From positions 1 to 52,877 of the forward strand of contig CAMCKZ010000012.1 in NCBI GenBank assembly GCA_945875545.1: DNA of 52,877 bases, read 5' to 3'. Below the pieces are notes generated by a model. The model was not told the DNA's origin. It saw only the letters and a program-made list of their open reading frames with translations, and did not search any database. Below, piece after piece: positions 27,811-37,946 of this stretch. Origin of the DNA: Polyangium aurulentum. Its GTDB lineage: Bacteria > Myxococcota_A > Polyangia > Polyangiales > Polyangiaceae. How positions within the stretch are numbered: the first letter of the stretch is position 1; every line of letters starts with the position of its first letter. The position numbers and the translations under genes are program-made.

Positions 27811-29072
27811 TTCCATCGACCACACCCGCGGGCACAGACCCTTCCGCCGTTCCATTTTTAGCGCGCACCCCCGAAGAGTGGGAACGGGAGGCACGGCGCC
27901 TCGGCGGTAAGCCGTTTCACGGTCGCCAAATTTTTCGTTCGATTCAATACCGCGGCGTCACGAACCCGCTCGAAATGCTGGATTTGCCCAAGGCTTTGCG
28001 CGAGCGGTTGGCCACCGAGGGGCTGCGCGATTCCGTCGAGGCGCTGACCGTACGCCGGTCCACCGACGGAACACGTAAAATACTCATAGGCGCACGGGAC
28101 CAAGCCAACGTCGAGACCGTGCTCATCCCGGGTGTTACAGGGGCTCGTGGCCGGCTGCCTTCCCCCTACGACGCCGCCGATGCTGCCGCGGGCGGCGGCG
28201 GTGACGACGGCTACGGCCCCGACGACGACGGCCCCGGTGACGGCGCAGGTGAGGGCGAGGGTGAGGGCGAGGTCCAGACGGGCACGGCGCCCGACGCGCG
28301 CATTCGCGTAAGCCAGTGTATTTCCACGCAAGTTGGCTGCGCGATGGGCTGCGTATTTTGCGCGAGCGGCGTTGCCGGTTTCAAGCGCCACCTCGATGCG
28401 GGCGAAATTGTGGGGCAGGTCTTGCTCGGGCGGCGGCACCTGGACGACGACGAGCGCTTGTCGAACGTCGTCTACATGGGCATGGGCGAGCCGCTCCATA
28501 ACTACGATGCCACCGCACGGTCACTGCGCATACTGACCCATCAAGACGGCATTTGTCTGTCTACGCGGCGTATTACCGTATCAACGTCAGGGCTGGTGCC
28601 TGAAATTTTGAAGCTGGGTGAAGATTTTCAGGGCAACATCGGCCTAGCGATTTCGCTGCACGCGGTGAGCGACGAGCGAAGGTCCGCGCTGATGCCCATC
28701 AACCGCAAGTACCCCATCGCCGAACTGATGAGTGCACTCCGCAAGTACCCGTTGCCGAAGCGCCGCCGCATCACCATCGAGTACACGCTCGTTTCCGGGC
28801 AGAACGACACCCCCGCCGAGGCCAAAGGGCTGACGAAACTTCTGGCGACCTTGCCCGTGAAGATCAACCTCATCCCGATGAATCCCATCGACGCCTCGAC
28901 CCTCGGGCCGCCTCCGATGGCGGGCGTGCTCAAGTTCCAAAAGATTCTCGTCGACGCGGGTTTTTCCTGCTTTATCAGGCGTCAGCGCGGAGAAGACGTG
29001 GATGCCGCCTGCGGGCAGCTCGCGCTTTTGGGGGCCAAGCCCAAGGTCAAACGCTCTCTCGGCGTGATCTAA
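27807..29072 (+). CDS. rlmN: RlmN, 23S rRNA A2503 / tRNA A37 C2-methyltransferase, with insertion
   Basis: 421 residues from the ATG at 27807; AAGGA lies just upstream. It is a radical-SAM enzyme adding a methyl group to C2 of adenosine. The cluster motif is Cys178, Cys182 and Cys185 (CAMGCVFC). The methyl-carrying Cys pair appears as Cys171 (SQCISTQ) and the C-terminal DVDAACGQLALLG. Other motifs are VYMGMGEPLHNYD and INLIPMNP. About residues 111-165 are a Gly/Asp/Glu-rich low-complexity insertion just before the cluster motif, absent from typical RlmN. The catalytic set is complete, so it is probably active. It is last in the PAS-mazG-rlmN operon. Confidence 0.96.
   Translation: MIPSTTPAGTDPSAVPFLARTPEEWEREARRLGGKPFHGRQIFRSIQYRGVTNPLEMLDLPKALRERLATEGLRDSVEALTVRRSTDGTRKILIGARDQANVETVLIPGVTGARGRLPSPYDAADAAAGGGGDDGYGPDDDGPGDGAGEGEGEGEVQTGTAPDARIRVSQCISTQVGCAMGCVFCASGVAGFKRHLDAGEIVGQVLLGRRHLDDDERLSNVVYMGMGEPLHNYDATARSLRILTHQDGICLSTRRITVSTSGLVPEILKLGEDFQGNIGLAISLHAVSDERRSALMPINRKYPIAELMSALRKYPLPKRRRITIEYTLVSGQNDTPAEAKGLTKLLATLPVKINLIPMNPIDASTLGPPPMAGVLKFQKILVDAGFSCFIRRQRGEDVDAACGQLALLGAKPKVKRSLGVI
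28165..28275 (+). repeat. Low-complexity GA/GC-rich insertion in rlmN
   Basis: Repeats of GGCGAGGGTGAG and GACGACGGC encode Gly-Asp and Gly-Glu runs. The Ala/Gly/Asp/Glu composition is unlike the surrounding enzyme and lies in a linker before the radical-SAM barrel. Confidence 0.75.
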
Positions 29073-29099
29073 GAAACGCGCCCTGGGGAAACGGGCCGG

Positions 29100-29645
29100 T
29101 CACCCGCCCACCGAAAGAGACACCACTGGGGGCTCGTACTGCCTCATGGCGCGGCGCAAGACCGCCAAGGCATGGTCTCGCCCGTAAAGCTCTCCGACTT
29201 CGCTAAATTTGCCTTCTGCGCGCTTGTAGTCGCTGAAGAATCGGCGAATCTCGTCGAGCAACTGAGGCGAGAGTTCTTCGACGCCCTTCAAGTGGCACCA
29301 CATGGGGTCGTCGAGGGCGACGCACAGCAATTTGTCGTCGCCGCCTTTGTCGTCGCGCATCGCGAAGCCACCAAGCACGCGCGTGCGCACAATGGTGAGC
29401 GGCGGCAGCGGTTCTTGCATCAAGACGAGGGCATCGAGGGCGTCCGTGTCGTCGCCGAGGGTCTGCGGAAAAAAACCGTAATTCAGCGGGTAATGCACCG
29501 CCGCGTGCAACACGCGATCGAGGGCAAGAAGCCCGGTCTTTTTGTCGATCTCAAACTTCAGTTTCGAGCCCGCGGGAATTTCGATGATGACCGGTGCCAT
29601 CGCATCGACGGGTTCAACGCAGGGCACGTCGTGGAGCGGATGCAT
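29100..29645 (-). CDS. ppa: Inorganic pyrophosphatase, family I
   Basis: 181 residues from the ATG at 29643-29645; the longer frame to 29714 adds an atypical basic extension. It hydrolyses pyrophosphate to phosphate in the cytoplasm. Family features are PAGSKLKFEIDKKTG, HYPLNYGFFPQTLGDD and the metal-binding Asp cluster DDTDALDALVLM. The signature has Ala where Pro or Glu is common. It converges with rlmN, 27 bases apart. Given MazG upstream, which releases pyrophosphate, the proximity is biochemically sensible though the strand is opposite. Confidence 0.93.
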   Translation of the reverse strand: MHPLHDVPCVEPVDAMAPVIIEIPAGSKLKFEIDKKTGLLALDRVLHAAVHYPLNYGFFPQTLGDDTDALDALVLMQEPLPPLTIVRTRVLGGFAMRDDKGGDDKLLCVALDDPMWCHLKGVEELSPQLLDEIRRFFSDYKRAEGKFSEVGELYGRDHALAVLRRAMRQYEPPVVSLSVGG

Positions 29646-29731
29646 GGTCCCAGCGTAACCCGGCGCGCGCTGAAAACGTAACCTGATTGAAGGGCGCCGC
29701 TGCAATTCGCGCACTAAGAACTAGGAGCAAA

Positions 29732-30337
29732 TTACCTGGGTTTAAGCTCTGCGTCGCAGGCCGTCTTGGCCGAGCGGGCCCGCTGGGCGCACGAAATCTT
29801 TTCACCCTCGCCGCACGCCGCGAGCGCCTTTTTTTCCGCGTCTGAGCACAGGGCGTAGCGGCCCTTGGTGATCGCCGCATCGACGTGTTTGACCGCCGAG
29901 ATGTCGAAATCGGACGCGATGGAGTCGGCGAAATCAAGTGCATCTTGCACCCTGTTTTCGCGCACCATCGCGCCGGCGCGCGGCCCTCCAAGAACGGCAA
30001 GGCGCGCAACGCAGGCCTTGGCGGCGGCCACAATCGGGTCGGCGGCCGGCGCTTGGAAACGATAGAGGACGGTGCAAAGGCGCCGCAGCGGGTCCCAGTC
30101 GGCGTCGGTCGCGACTTTGGAGAACGCCGTTACACGCGCCTGAAGCTCTTTTTTTGCTGCAGATTTGCACTCGTCGGTGCCGTGCGCGCAGGCCGACACG
30201 AGGCTCGTTCCGTCTTGAACCAGGCCCTCGGCGCCGGCGCGTTTTTGGTGCACGTCCTCGCCAAGGGGATCGCCCTGGGCAGCGACGGCAAGGGTCGACG
30301 AGAAAATCGCAACCAGAAAAGCGCGGAGGACGAACAT
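29732..30337 (-). CDS. Small exported protein, unknown
   Basis: 201 residues from the ATG at 30335-30337. The longer frame to 31078 crosses the MlaE gene and is spurious upstream of this point. The signal peptide is MFVLRAFLVAIFSSTLAVAA with likely cleavage after AVAA. The mature part is helical and contains several cysteines (SACAHGTDECKSA, AACGEGEKISCAQR, KTACDAEL) that may form disulfides in the periplasm. No family recognised. It is divergent from the Mla-like operon, sharing an 81-base promoter region, which hints at a related envelope role. Confidence 0.75.
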   Translation of the reverse strand: MFVLRAFLVAIFSSTLAVAAQGDPLGEDVHQKRAGAEGLVQDGTSLVSACAHGTDECKSAAKKELQARVTAFSKVATDADWDPLRRLCTVLYRFQAPAADPIVAAAKACVARLAVLGGPRAGAMVRENRVQDALDFADSIASDFDISAVKHVDAAITKGRYALCSDAEKKALAACGEGEKISCAQRARSAKTACDAELKPR

Positions 30338-30418
30338 GGTTCTGAAATACCGATTTGTGGTGAGTTGATAAAGGCCGTTAGTTGGCCGAGCCGCGGTGAT
30401 TCTGCCACCGTTGCAAAC

Positions 30419-31201
30419 GTGTTGGCCGCGCTCGGGAGATTCGTGCTGCGTCCGCTCGGTGATACCCTCGCCGCGCTGGCGGTCCCGTATTTTGCCTTGA
30501 AAGCGCGCGCATTGGAAGGGCGGAGAGGCCTCGGTCTCTCGCTTCGCGTCGCTCTCCAACAGGTGTATTTTACAGCCGTCGAGCCGTTGCCGGTCTTCGC
30601 GTTCATTTCCGTCGTCGTCGGCGCGGTCCTTCTCCTCATCGCCAGTGCCCTCATGCAGCCTCAAGGCTTGGCGCCGCAGCTGCCTGCCCTGATGACGCCG
30701 GCGATTGTGCGCGAGGTCATTCCGCTCCTCCTCGGTCTCGTCTTGGTGGCACGCACGGGCACCGCTGTAACGACGGAAATCGGCACGCTTCGCATCACCC
30801 ACGAACTCGATGCCCTCGAGGCGGCCCGCATGAATATCGACGCGTACGTCGTTCTGCCGCGGGTCATCGGACTCACCGTCGCGGGCGCGGCGTTGATGGT
30901 GCTTTCGGGCCTCGCGGCCCTCGTGGGCGGGGCCATGTTCGCGTCGCTTTCTCCGCACATTGCGCGCGTTGTAACGGTGCCCGCGCTCCTCGCCCAACTC
31001 ACGACGCGGGCCCTCGTTACGACCGCCGCGAAGGGCGCGACCTTTGGGTTTCTCGTGGCCTGCATCGCGTGCCGCCACGGTTTGGCCGTGAAGAATTCCA
31101 GCCGCGAAATTGCTGTGGCCGGCGGGCGCGCCACGCTCCAGTCGACGCTGGCGTGTTTTGTCGTGGATGCCCTTTTCATTCTCGGGGATCTTGATTCGTG
31201 A
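30419..31201 (+). CDS. mlaE: MlaE-family lipid ABC transporter permease
   Basis: 260 residues from GTG 30419; GTG 30443 (with GGGAG upstream) or TTG 30365 are alternatives, as no ATG is available. The family signature is QQVYFTAVEPLPVFAFISVV, and the later TRTGTAVTTEIGTLRITHELDAL matches the conserved MlaE core, here beginning ARTG. Four to five hydrophobic helices are present. MlaE proteins form the inner-membrane core of Mla complexes that move phospholipid between the membranes. It overlaps the ATPase gene by four bases (GTGA). Confidence 0.9.
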   Translation: MLAALGRFVLRPLGDTLAALAVPYFALKARALEGRRGLGLSLRVALQQVYFTAVEPLPVFAFISVVVGAVLLLIASALMQPQGLAPQLPALMTPAIVREVIPLLLGLVLVARTGTAVTTEIGTLRITHELDALEAARMNIDAYVVLPRVIGLTVAGAALMVLSGLAALVGGAMFASLSPHIARVVTVPALLAQLTTRALVTTAAKGATFGFLVACIACRHGLAVKNSSREIAVAGGRATLQSTLACFVVDALFILGDLDS

Positions 31202-31926
31202 GAGGCGCAGCCTTGGAACTTCAGCACGTTTCCGTGATGGGTGACCGGCCCCTCGGCCCTATCGATCTGTCGGTCGGCGAGGGCGATGCGGTCGTCGTTC
31301 TGGGTCTGCCCGGGGCCGGCAAGACCTCGCTCTTGCGGCTTTTGTGTGGCCTCGATTTTCCCTCTGCGGGCACCTTCAAACTCTTCGGCGGAAGCGTCGA
31401 AACCCTAGGGTATTTCAGGCTTAGAGCCCTTTTCGACCGGGTTGCCGTCGTCTTCGATCGCGGCGGTATTTGGGCCAATCGTACGGTAGTCGAAAACATC
31501 GTATTACCGATGGCATACAGGCTCAATCGAAGCGTCGTTAGTCTCGTCACCGATCCGCGATTTGACATGCTCCTCGAGGCCTTCGAGCTGCGCCAGGCCT
31601 GCGACGCAACCACCATGAGTCTCGACGAGTCCGAGAAGCGGCGGATTCTCTGGGCCCGTGCACTCTACACCAATCCAGACGTGCTCCTCGTTGATGAAGC
31701 CCAGAACGGAATTTCCCGCGCGCACGCCCGTTCCATCGCCCAGCTTTTGGCCGACGAACGCCGAAAACGCAACATGACCATTGTCTACACCGACGCCGAT
31801 GGCCGCATCGCTCCGTTCGAAGCCGACCGCCCCGTGGTGATGCACGAGCGTCGATTGATTCCTGGTGCCGTGCGCCTTCCTGAGGCTTCGCAGGCCGCGC
31901 CAGGCACCGTCGAGGGCTGCCCGTGA
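31198..31926 (+). CDS. Degenerate MlaF-like ABC ATPase
   Basis: 242 residues. Walker A is intact (GLPGAGKTSLL, about 36-46) and Walker B is intact with Glu167 (VLLVDEAQNG). Other NBD landmarks have changed. The Q-loop Gln is Asp87 (AVVFDRGG). The signature LSGGQ is SLDESE (141-146). The switch His is missing (VYTDADG). The ATP-sandwich dimer depends on the signature and switch residues, so turnover may be weak or absent, or the protein may pair differently. Position between mlaE and the MCE gene with 4-base overlaps on both sides shows it belongs to the transporter. Codons at 31395-31530 are rich in GTA, TTA, CTA and AGG. Confidence 0.87.
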   Translation: MRGAALELQHVSVMGDRPLGPIDLSVGEGDAVVVLGLPGAGKTSLLRLLCGLDFPSAGTFKLFGGSVETLGYFRLRALFDRVAVVFDRGGIWANRTVVENIVLPMAYRLNRSVVSLVTDPRFDMLLEAFELRQACDATTMSLDESEKRRILWARALYTNPDVLLVDEAQNGISRAHARSIAQLLADERRKRNMTIVYTDADGRIAPFEADRPVVMHERRLIPGAVRLPEASQAAPGTVEGCP

Positions 31927-32921
31927 AGACGCCGTCCACGACCTTTGAACGCTTGGCGGGAGCGCTGCTCATCGCGACCCTTGGCGCGGCGTACTGGAGT
32001 CTGGCGAAGGCGCGCAAAGCGGGACAAAATGCAGGAGATGACGTGGTTCTGGAGGCCCAGGCCGAGCGCTTGGCCGGGGTCGTGCCGGGCTCCGCGGTGC
32101 GTCTTCGGGGGGTGGATGTGGGCTCGGTTCGCGCGGTGAAACTTGGGTCTCCCGGCGATGGCGCGAGGCCCGTTCTCATCACCATGGCGGTGCAGCGGGA
32201 CGCCGTGGGTTGGCTCCACGAAGACGCGTTGGCGAGGGTCGTTTCGCCGCTTGTGGGTGCCGCCGCCATTGAGCTCGTAGAAGGGGTTGGAGCGCCGCGA
32301 ACAGCAGGGCGGATCATGGACGTGAAGCTCGACGCCAGTTTGGCCGATGGTATTGGAAATATCCTGCAAGACGTCCACGGTTTCGACTCCAAAATCGCTA
32401 CCATTTTGGCGAATATTGAGGTCGTGACCGAGGGCATGAAGGTGCTGTCTTCGGACCTCCAAGACACCTCAAAACCCATCGGTGCCCTGGTGCGAGACGA
32501 GGCCATGACGAAGAAATTGCGAGGCACTCTCGAAGACGTACGGGCCCTCGCCGCAGACCTTCGTGTCGTGGGACTGGCTGCCGCCTCGCCGAGCGACGGG
32601 GTCCCGGCAATGCTCGCCACCACCCTCGAAGTGACAAAGAACGTGCAGACTGCAACCGTTTCGTTGCGCGATGAAACACCAAGGATTCTTCAGGGCGTTG
32701 TGCGCATCGCGGGGGAAATGGAGCGCCTCGTAAAGGCCCTTCAGTCGTCGGCCGATCTGGCACCGGAGGCCATTGCTTCGTCGATTGTCGTCCTTGGGGA
32801 AACGGAGCGCACGCTTTTGGCGGTGCAGAAAAATTTCTTGCTCCGCGGCCACGTGGAACCGAAACAGGGAACCTCCGGCGTTGGCACACCGCGAAGCCCG
32901 CGTGAGGAGCAAAGGCCATGA
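31923..32921 (+). CDS. MlaD/MCE-family lipid-binding protein
   Basis: 332 residues from GTG 31923. An N-terminal membrane anchor (LAGALLIATLGAAYWSLA) is followed by the MCE domain, with the diagnostic PGSAVRLRGVDVGSVRAVKL at about 54-73. The second half is a long helical region (VEVVTEGMKVLSSDLQDTS-like), as in MCE proteins whose helices form a hexameric tunnel. It presumably binds phospholipid in the periplasm with the MlaE core. The gene is sandwiched between the ATPase and a TPR lipoprotein with 4-base overlaps on each side. No MlaC or MlaA homologue is nearby. Confidence 0.88.
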   Translation: MKTPSTTFERLAGALLIATLGAAYWSLAKARKAGQNAGDDVVLEAQAERLAGVVPGSAVRLRGVDVGSVRAVKLGSPGDGARPVLITMAVQRDAVGWLHEDALARVVSPLVGAAAIELVEGVGAPRTAGRIMDVKLDASLADGIGNILQDVHGFDSKIATILANIEVVTEGMKVLSSDLQDTSKPIGALVRDEAMTKKLRGTLEDVRALAADLRVVGLAAASPSDGVPAMLATTLEVTKNVQTATVSLRDETPRILQGVVRIAGEMERLVKALQSSADLAPEAIASSIVVLGETERTLLAVQKNFLLRGHVEPKQGTSGVGTPRSPREEQRP

Positions 32922-33907
32922 TGCTCGCGCGCCCACCGTTCCCTCCGCGCCTGCCGCGCCTGCCGCGCCTGGCGTGCCTGCCGTGCCTGGGGCGGCTTCC
33001 ACGAGCGGCGACTTTCGCGGTCGCCGCGGCAACGCTCGTCGCGGGTTGTGCTGCGGAACTCCCTGTATTTCGTGCGCGCGCGAGTTCGCCGCAGAACGCT
33101 ATCGGGGTCACACTGCTCCTTCACGGCAACGAGAGCGCGGCGGAGGCGGCCTTCGATCGCGCCCTCAGCGATGCCCTGCGCACGAACGACCCGGACGCGG
33201 AAATTGACGCGCGCTTGAACCTCGCACTCATGGCGACGGACCGCCGCGAAAACGATCGCGCCGTTCATCATCTGGTGCTGGCCGTCGACCGCATGTTGAC
33301 CTGGCCAAACCTCGACACGGAAGATCGGAGCGTCAGTTTTCTCACCGCTGCGGAACTCATTTTCGCGGTGGGTCAGCGCGAAATGAGTGAGCTTTTGCAC
33401 GCTCGGGCCCTCAGTCTTGGGGAAGATGCGGGTCACTTGCTGGCCCTTGCCGCATGCGCTCGCGGAGGTGCGCGAGGCGAGCAGTCGGACCATGCGATTC
33501 GGCGTTTCGAGACTGCGGCACGTGACGCGGTGCACTTGCGAATCCTTCGTTGCGAGGCCCACGCGGCCATGCAGCGTGGCAACACAGACCTTGCTTTGGC
33601 CTACGCCGACAGGGCCATCGAGGTGGACAAACGGGGCCACGATACGCGCGCGTTGCGCGACGATTTGGCCCTCGGCGCGCGGGCATTGGAGCAGGGCGAA
33701 CGCAAGGAAAAAGCACTTTACCGCTGGCTCGAAGTGGCCCGGGTCGATGCGGCGATGGCGCATCAAGCGGGTCTCGAAGAAGTGGCCGCAGTCCTTGCGA
33801 CGATCGCGTCGTCGGTGTCGCCGATGGATCGCGCGAGGGCCGCCGCCGTCATGGGCGATCTTCGCGATCGACTCGCGCTGCAAGGTCAGCGCGGCATGAA
33901 GAAGTAG
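32918..33907 (+). CDS. TPR-like lipoprotein of the Mla-like operon
   Basis: 329 residues. The start overlaps the MCE gene (ATGA). A Pro/Leu/Arg-rich N-terminus made of 9-base repeats precedes a hydrophobic stretch and the lipobox LVAGC (about Cys44). It is therefore probably lipidated despite the long n-region; an internal start further on is possible but not obvious. The mature protein is helical with TPR-like pairs, such as ESAAEAAFDRALSDALRTND and NTDLALAYADRAIEVDKRG. Other Mla operons often end with a lipoprotein or MlaC partner, so it may take that structural place. It overlaps the convergent pseudokinase gene by 22 bases. Confidence 0.82.
   Translation: MMLARPPFPPRLPRLPRLACLPCLGRLPRAATFAVAAATLVAGCAAELPVFRARASSPQNAIGVTLLLHGNESAAEAAFDRALSDALRTNDPDAEIDARLNLALMATDRRENDRAVHHLVLAVDRMLTWPNLDTEDRSVSFLTAAELIFAVGQREMSELLHARALSLGEDAGHLLALAACARGGARGEQSDHAIRRFETAARDAVHLRILRCEAHAAMQRGNTDLALAYADRAIEVDKRGHDTRALRDDLALGARALEQGERKEKALYRWLEVARVDAAMAHQAGLEEVAAVLATIASSVSPMDRARAAAVMGDLRDRLALQGQRGMKK
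32945..32989 (+). repeat. 9-base tandem repeat CCGCGCCTG, five units
   Basis: Three perfect units and two variants (GCGTGCCTG, CCGTGCCTG) encoding RLP/CLP triplets before the lipoprotein signal of the previous entry's gene. A related stretch, (CGCGCCTGC)n, lies near 16897-16920 in a different gene. Confidence 0.85.
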
Positions 33908-34836
33908 GCGAGGCCGCCGAGGGCGACGACGAGGACGAGGACGACGGCGGGTACGAGCCGCGATGGGGCGTGCGGCGCGGCGTCGATTGGGGTTTGGGTG
34001 AGCTCGGGGCGCACGTCAGCGACCGTCCAGGAGGATGGTGGATCGTCAGGAAAAACCCTGCGTTTCTGCTCCGCTAAGAGGCTGCCGCGCACGGCGCCGT
34101 CGAAAGCTTCGCTGAAGGATGGGGCCAGCTCGTGAACGTGCGCTGCGGGGCCGCGGCCGACCGCTTGGAGCAGCACCAATGGTTCTGTGATGAAGCCAAA
34201 GGGATTTCGCCCCGTCGCCACCTCGAACGCAATCACGCCCCATGCAAAGATGTCGCTCTCGGCGCAGGGGCTCGCTCCCAAGAATTGTTCCGGCGCAAGG
34301 TACGACAAGGCACCGCCTGTGGCCCGCGAGCGCGTGAGGGTGGGGCCGAACGTTCGGGGGCCGCCACCCGAGGAAAGGCTGGCCCTTATGCGATCTGGGC
34401 GCCCGGCGATGGCCGCAAGGACGGCCCGCCCCGTGGTCGTCACCAGGATGGTATCCGGGGTGAGATCGCCGTGCAGAAGGCCTGTGGTGTGCAGGGCACG
34501 GATGGCGGTCATCACGTCATGAAGAAACTGCGAGCGGTCTTTCGCGGACCACGACCGATCCTGAACCTTGGCGGGAAGGACGGCGGCGAAAGTCTCCGCG
34601 TACACGAGGAAAAAAGCGTCGCCAACCTCGTGCACAGCGGTCACCGACGCGATGTGCGGAGCTAGGGAAATCGCGTGAAATTCTTCGAGAAGGGCCGGAG
34701 TATCGCCCGCGGGTCGCCGCTCGACGGTGTGCCGCGTGTTCGCCGCGTTGTCTTGGTACTCGGCGAAGGCCTCGGAACCATCGAGCGCGCGCACAAAAGA
34801 AAGAGACGGAAGGGGAGGAAACAGATTAGCCGTCAT
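33886..34836 (-). CDS. Tail-anchored Ser/Thr pseudokinase
   Basis: 316 residues. The kinase fold is visible from HGDLTPDTILV (122-132, the HRDLKPDN region with Arg to Gly and Asn to Thr), the APE-like SYLAPEQFLG and SDIFAWGVIAFEVATGRNPF. The Gly-rich loop is absent, no VAIK Lys is evident, and DFG is replaced by a segment with no Asp (AVLAAIAG). It should not phosphorylate normally and is probably a binding or scaffolding module. A C-terminal helix (VPAVVLVLVVALGGLAYFF) anchors it with the kinase-like domain in the cytoplasm. It converges on and overlaps the lipoprotein gene of the Mla-like operon by 22 bases. Confidence 0.85.
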   Translation of the reverse strand: MTANLFPPLPSLSFVRALDGSEAFAEYQDNAANTRHTVERRPAGDTPALLEEFHAISLAPHIASVTAVHEVGDAFFLVYAETFAAVLPAKVQDRSWSAKDRSQFLHDVMTAIRALHTTGLLHGDLTPDTILVTTTGRAVLAAIAGRPDRIRASLSSGGGPRTFGPTLTRSRATGGALSYLAPEQFLGASPCAESDIFAWGVIAFEVATGRNPFGFITEPLVLLQAVGRGPAAHVHELAPSFSEAFDGAVRGSLLAEQKRRVFPDDPPSSWTVADVRPELTQTPIDAAPHAPSRLVPAVVLVLVVALGGLAYFFMPR

Positions 34837-34863
34837 GGGTGTGTCCGTCAGTCAATGCATAAA

Positions 34864-34879
34864 TTGCGCTGGAGCGCAA
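34864..34879. promoter_or_regulatory. Perfect inverted repeat upstream of the pseudokinase
   Basis: TTGCGCT-GG-AGCGCAA, 7-base arms, 28 bases before the minus-strand pseudokinase start. It could be an operator for a dimeric regulator or a small hairpin in the 5' leader. No T-run accompanies it. Confidence 0.45.
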
Positions 34880-34939
34880 GGTGCACAATGGATAGCAAAA
34901 ACAGGCATTTTTCGCGGCCCACCGTTTCCCAGCATCGGG

Positions 34940-36946
<2,007 letters not shown>

Positions 36947-37042
36947 GGCGGACCCCGTAGCGCGTTTCTCGCGTCGCGGGGTTCGTTGCGGACTGCATCG
37001 AACTCCGTCACCGGTCGGCGGCGCTCCTGCTAGCGCGGCCCC

Positions 37043-37819
37043 ATGCCATTCACCCCTTGCAGCCTCGATGAGCTGACGATCATCGACGAGCGATCCTTTC
37101 GCCACGTGGCGCTTTACGACGAACTCAAACAGGCTCTCCGCCGCGATAATTACACGTTTTTGGTGCCCACAGAGCGCGACGCGGAGGCCTCTTGGTCCCG
37201 GGTTCTCTTTCTCAACTTGACCTATTGGAACCCCGAAACGCAGGGCGATGTCTTGGCCTCGCGCCGCATCGACGCCGATGTGGTGGCCCATGTGGCCTGG
37301 CACCACCTCGCGCGAAAAGCTTTCGCGCCCGAGTCTCCCTGCGCCGGCGCGCTGCTCTTCGGTGAGGCCATCGCCAGCGCTTTCGATCTTTATTTGGTGG
37401 GTCGTCTGATGGGCCATGCGCCGCAATCAACGTTCCTCGAAACCCAGGTTCCCGAGATCGACGACGCCGCCGCTTGCGCCGGACTCGATGAAGACGCCGT
37501 CGAGGCGCTCTTTTTGTCGGTGGTTTCGGACCCAGAAAGGGCCTTCGAAGAGCTGCGCGAACTGCTGTTCGATACGTCGATGGCGCTCTTGCACGCGGGC
37601 AACGCGATTGAGGCCGACGCCATTTTGGAGGCCGCTTCCGGCCACCGATTTGGGCCCTTGCTGCACCACTACGAACTCTCTACATGGGTGCTTTTTGCCA
37701 GGGCTTACGCACCTCGTCCCCTCGCTTGCGGAGACGCTGTGCGCGCCGCAGACGCCGCCATGCGACGTGCGCCCGATGCGGTGGCGTGGCTCGAGGCCCA
37801 GTGGCTTGACGTCGTATAG
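37043..37819 (+). CDS. Conserved-looking protein, unknown
   Basis: 258 residues, divergent from the ABC-F gene by 96 bases. A segment VVAHVAWHHLARKAF is followed by LLFGEAIASAFDLYLVGRLMG. The clustered His residues and a later Glu could be a metal site, but this is a guess. The rest is helical and acidic. There is no signal peptide or clear transmembrane helix. I do not recognise the family. Confidence 0.7.
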   Translation: MPFTPCSLDELTIIDERSFRHVALYDELKQALRRDNYTFLVPTERDAEASWSRVLFLNLTYWNPETQGDVLASRRIDADVVAHVAWHHLARKAFAPESPCAGALLFGEAIASAFDLYLVGRLMGHAPQSTFLETQVPEIDDAAACAGLDEDAVEALFLSVVSDPERAFEELRELLFDTSMALLHAGNAIEADAILEAASGHRFGPLLHHYELSTWVLFARAYAPRPLACGDAVRAADAAMRRAPDAVAWLEAQWLDVV

Positions 37820-37946
37820 GCGGCGTACGTGTAGTGACATGCTGTGAGCATACGACGTATACCATACTATTACCGCGTATGACCACCCCCGGTAACGTGG
37901 CTCGCGGCGCTTTACTTTGGGGCGCAATCGCGCCAGGACCGGGCCC
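37820..37946. promoter_or_regulatory. AT-richer gap with overlapping inverted motifs
   Basis: 127 bases unusually rich in TAC/GTA steps (GCATACGACGTATACCATAC region, 37849-37868), the lowest-GC intergenic stretch in this part. It probably holds the promoter of the next gene. No -35/-10 pair can be assigned with confidence. Confidence 0.35.

Noticed and set aside
29732-31078. 448-residue frame including the small exported protein
   Set aside because: The upstream 247 codons are antisense to the MlaE permease and full of Arg/Glu. A signal peptide marks the real start at 30337.
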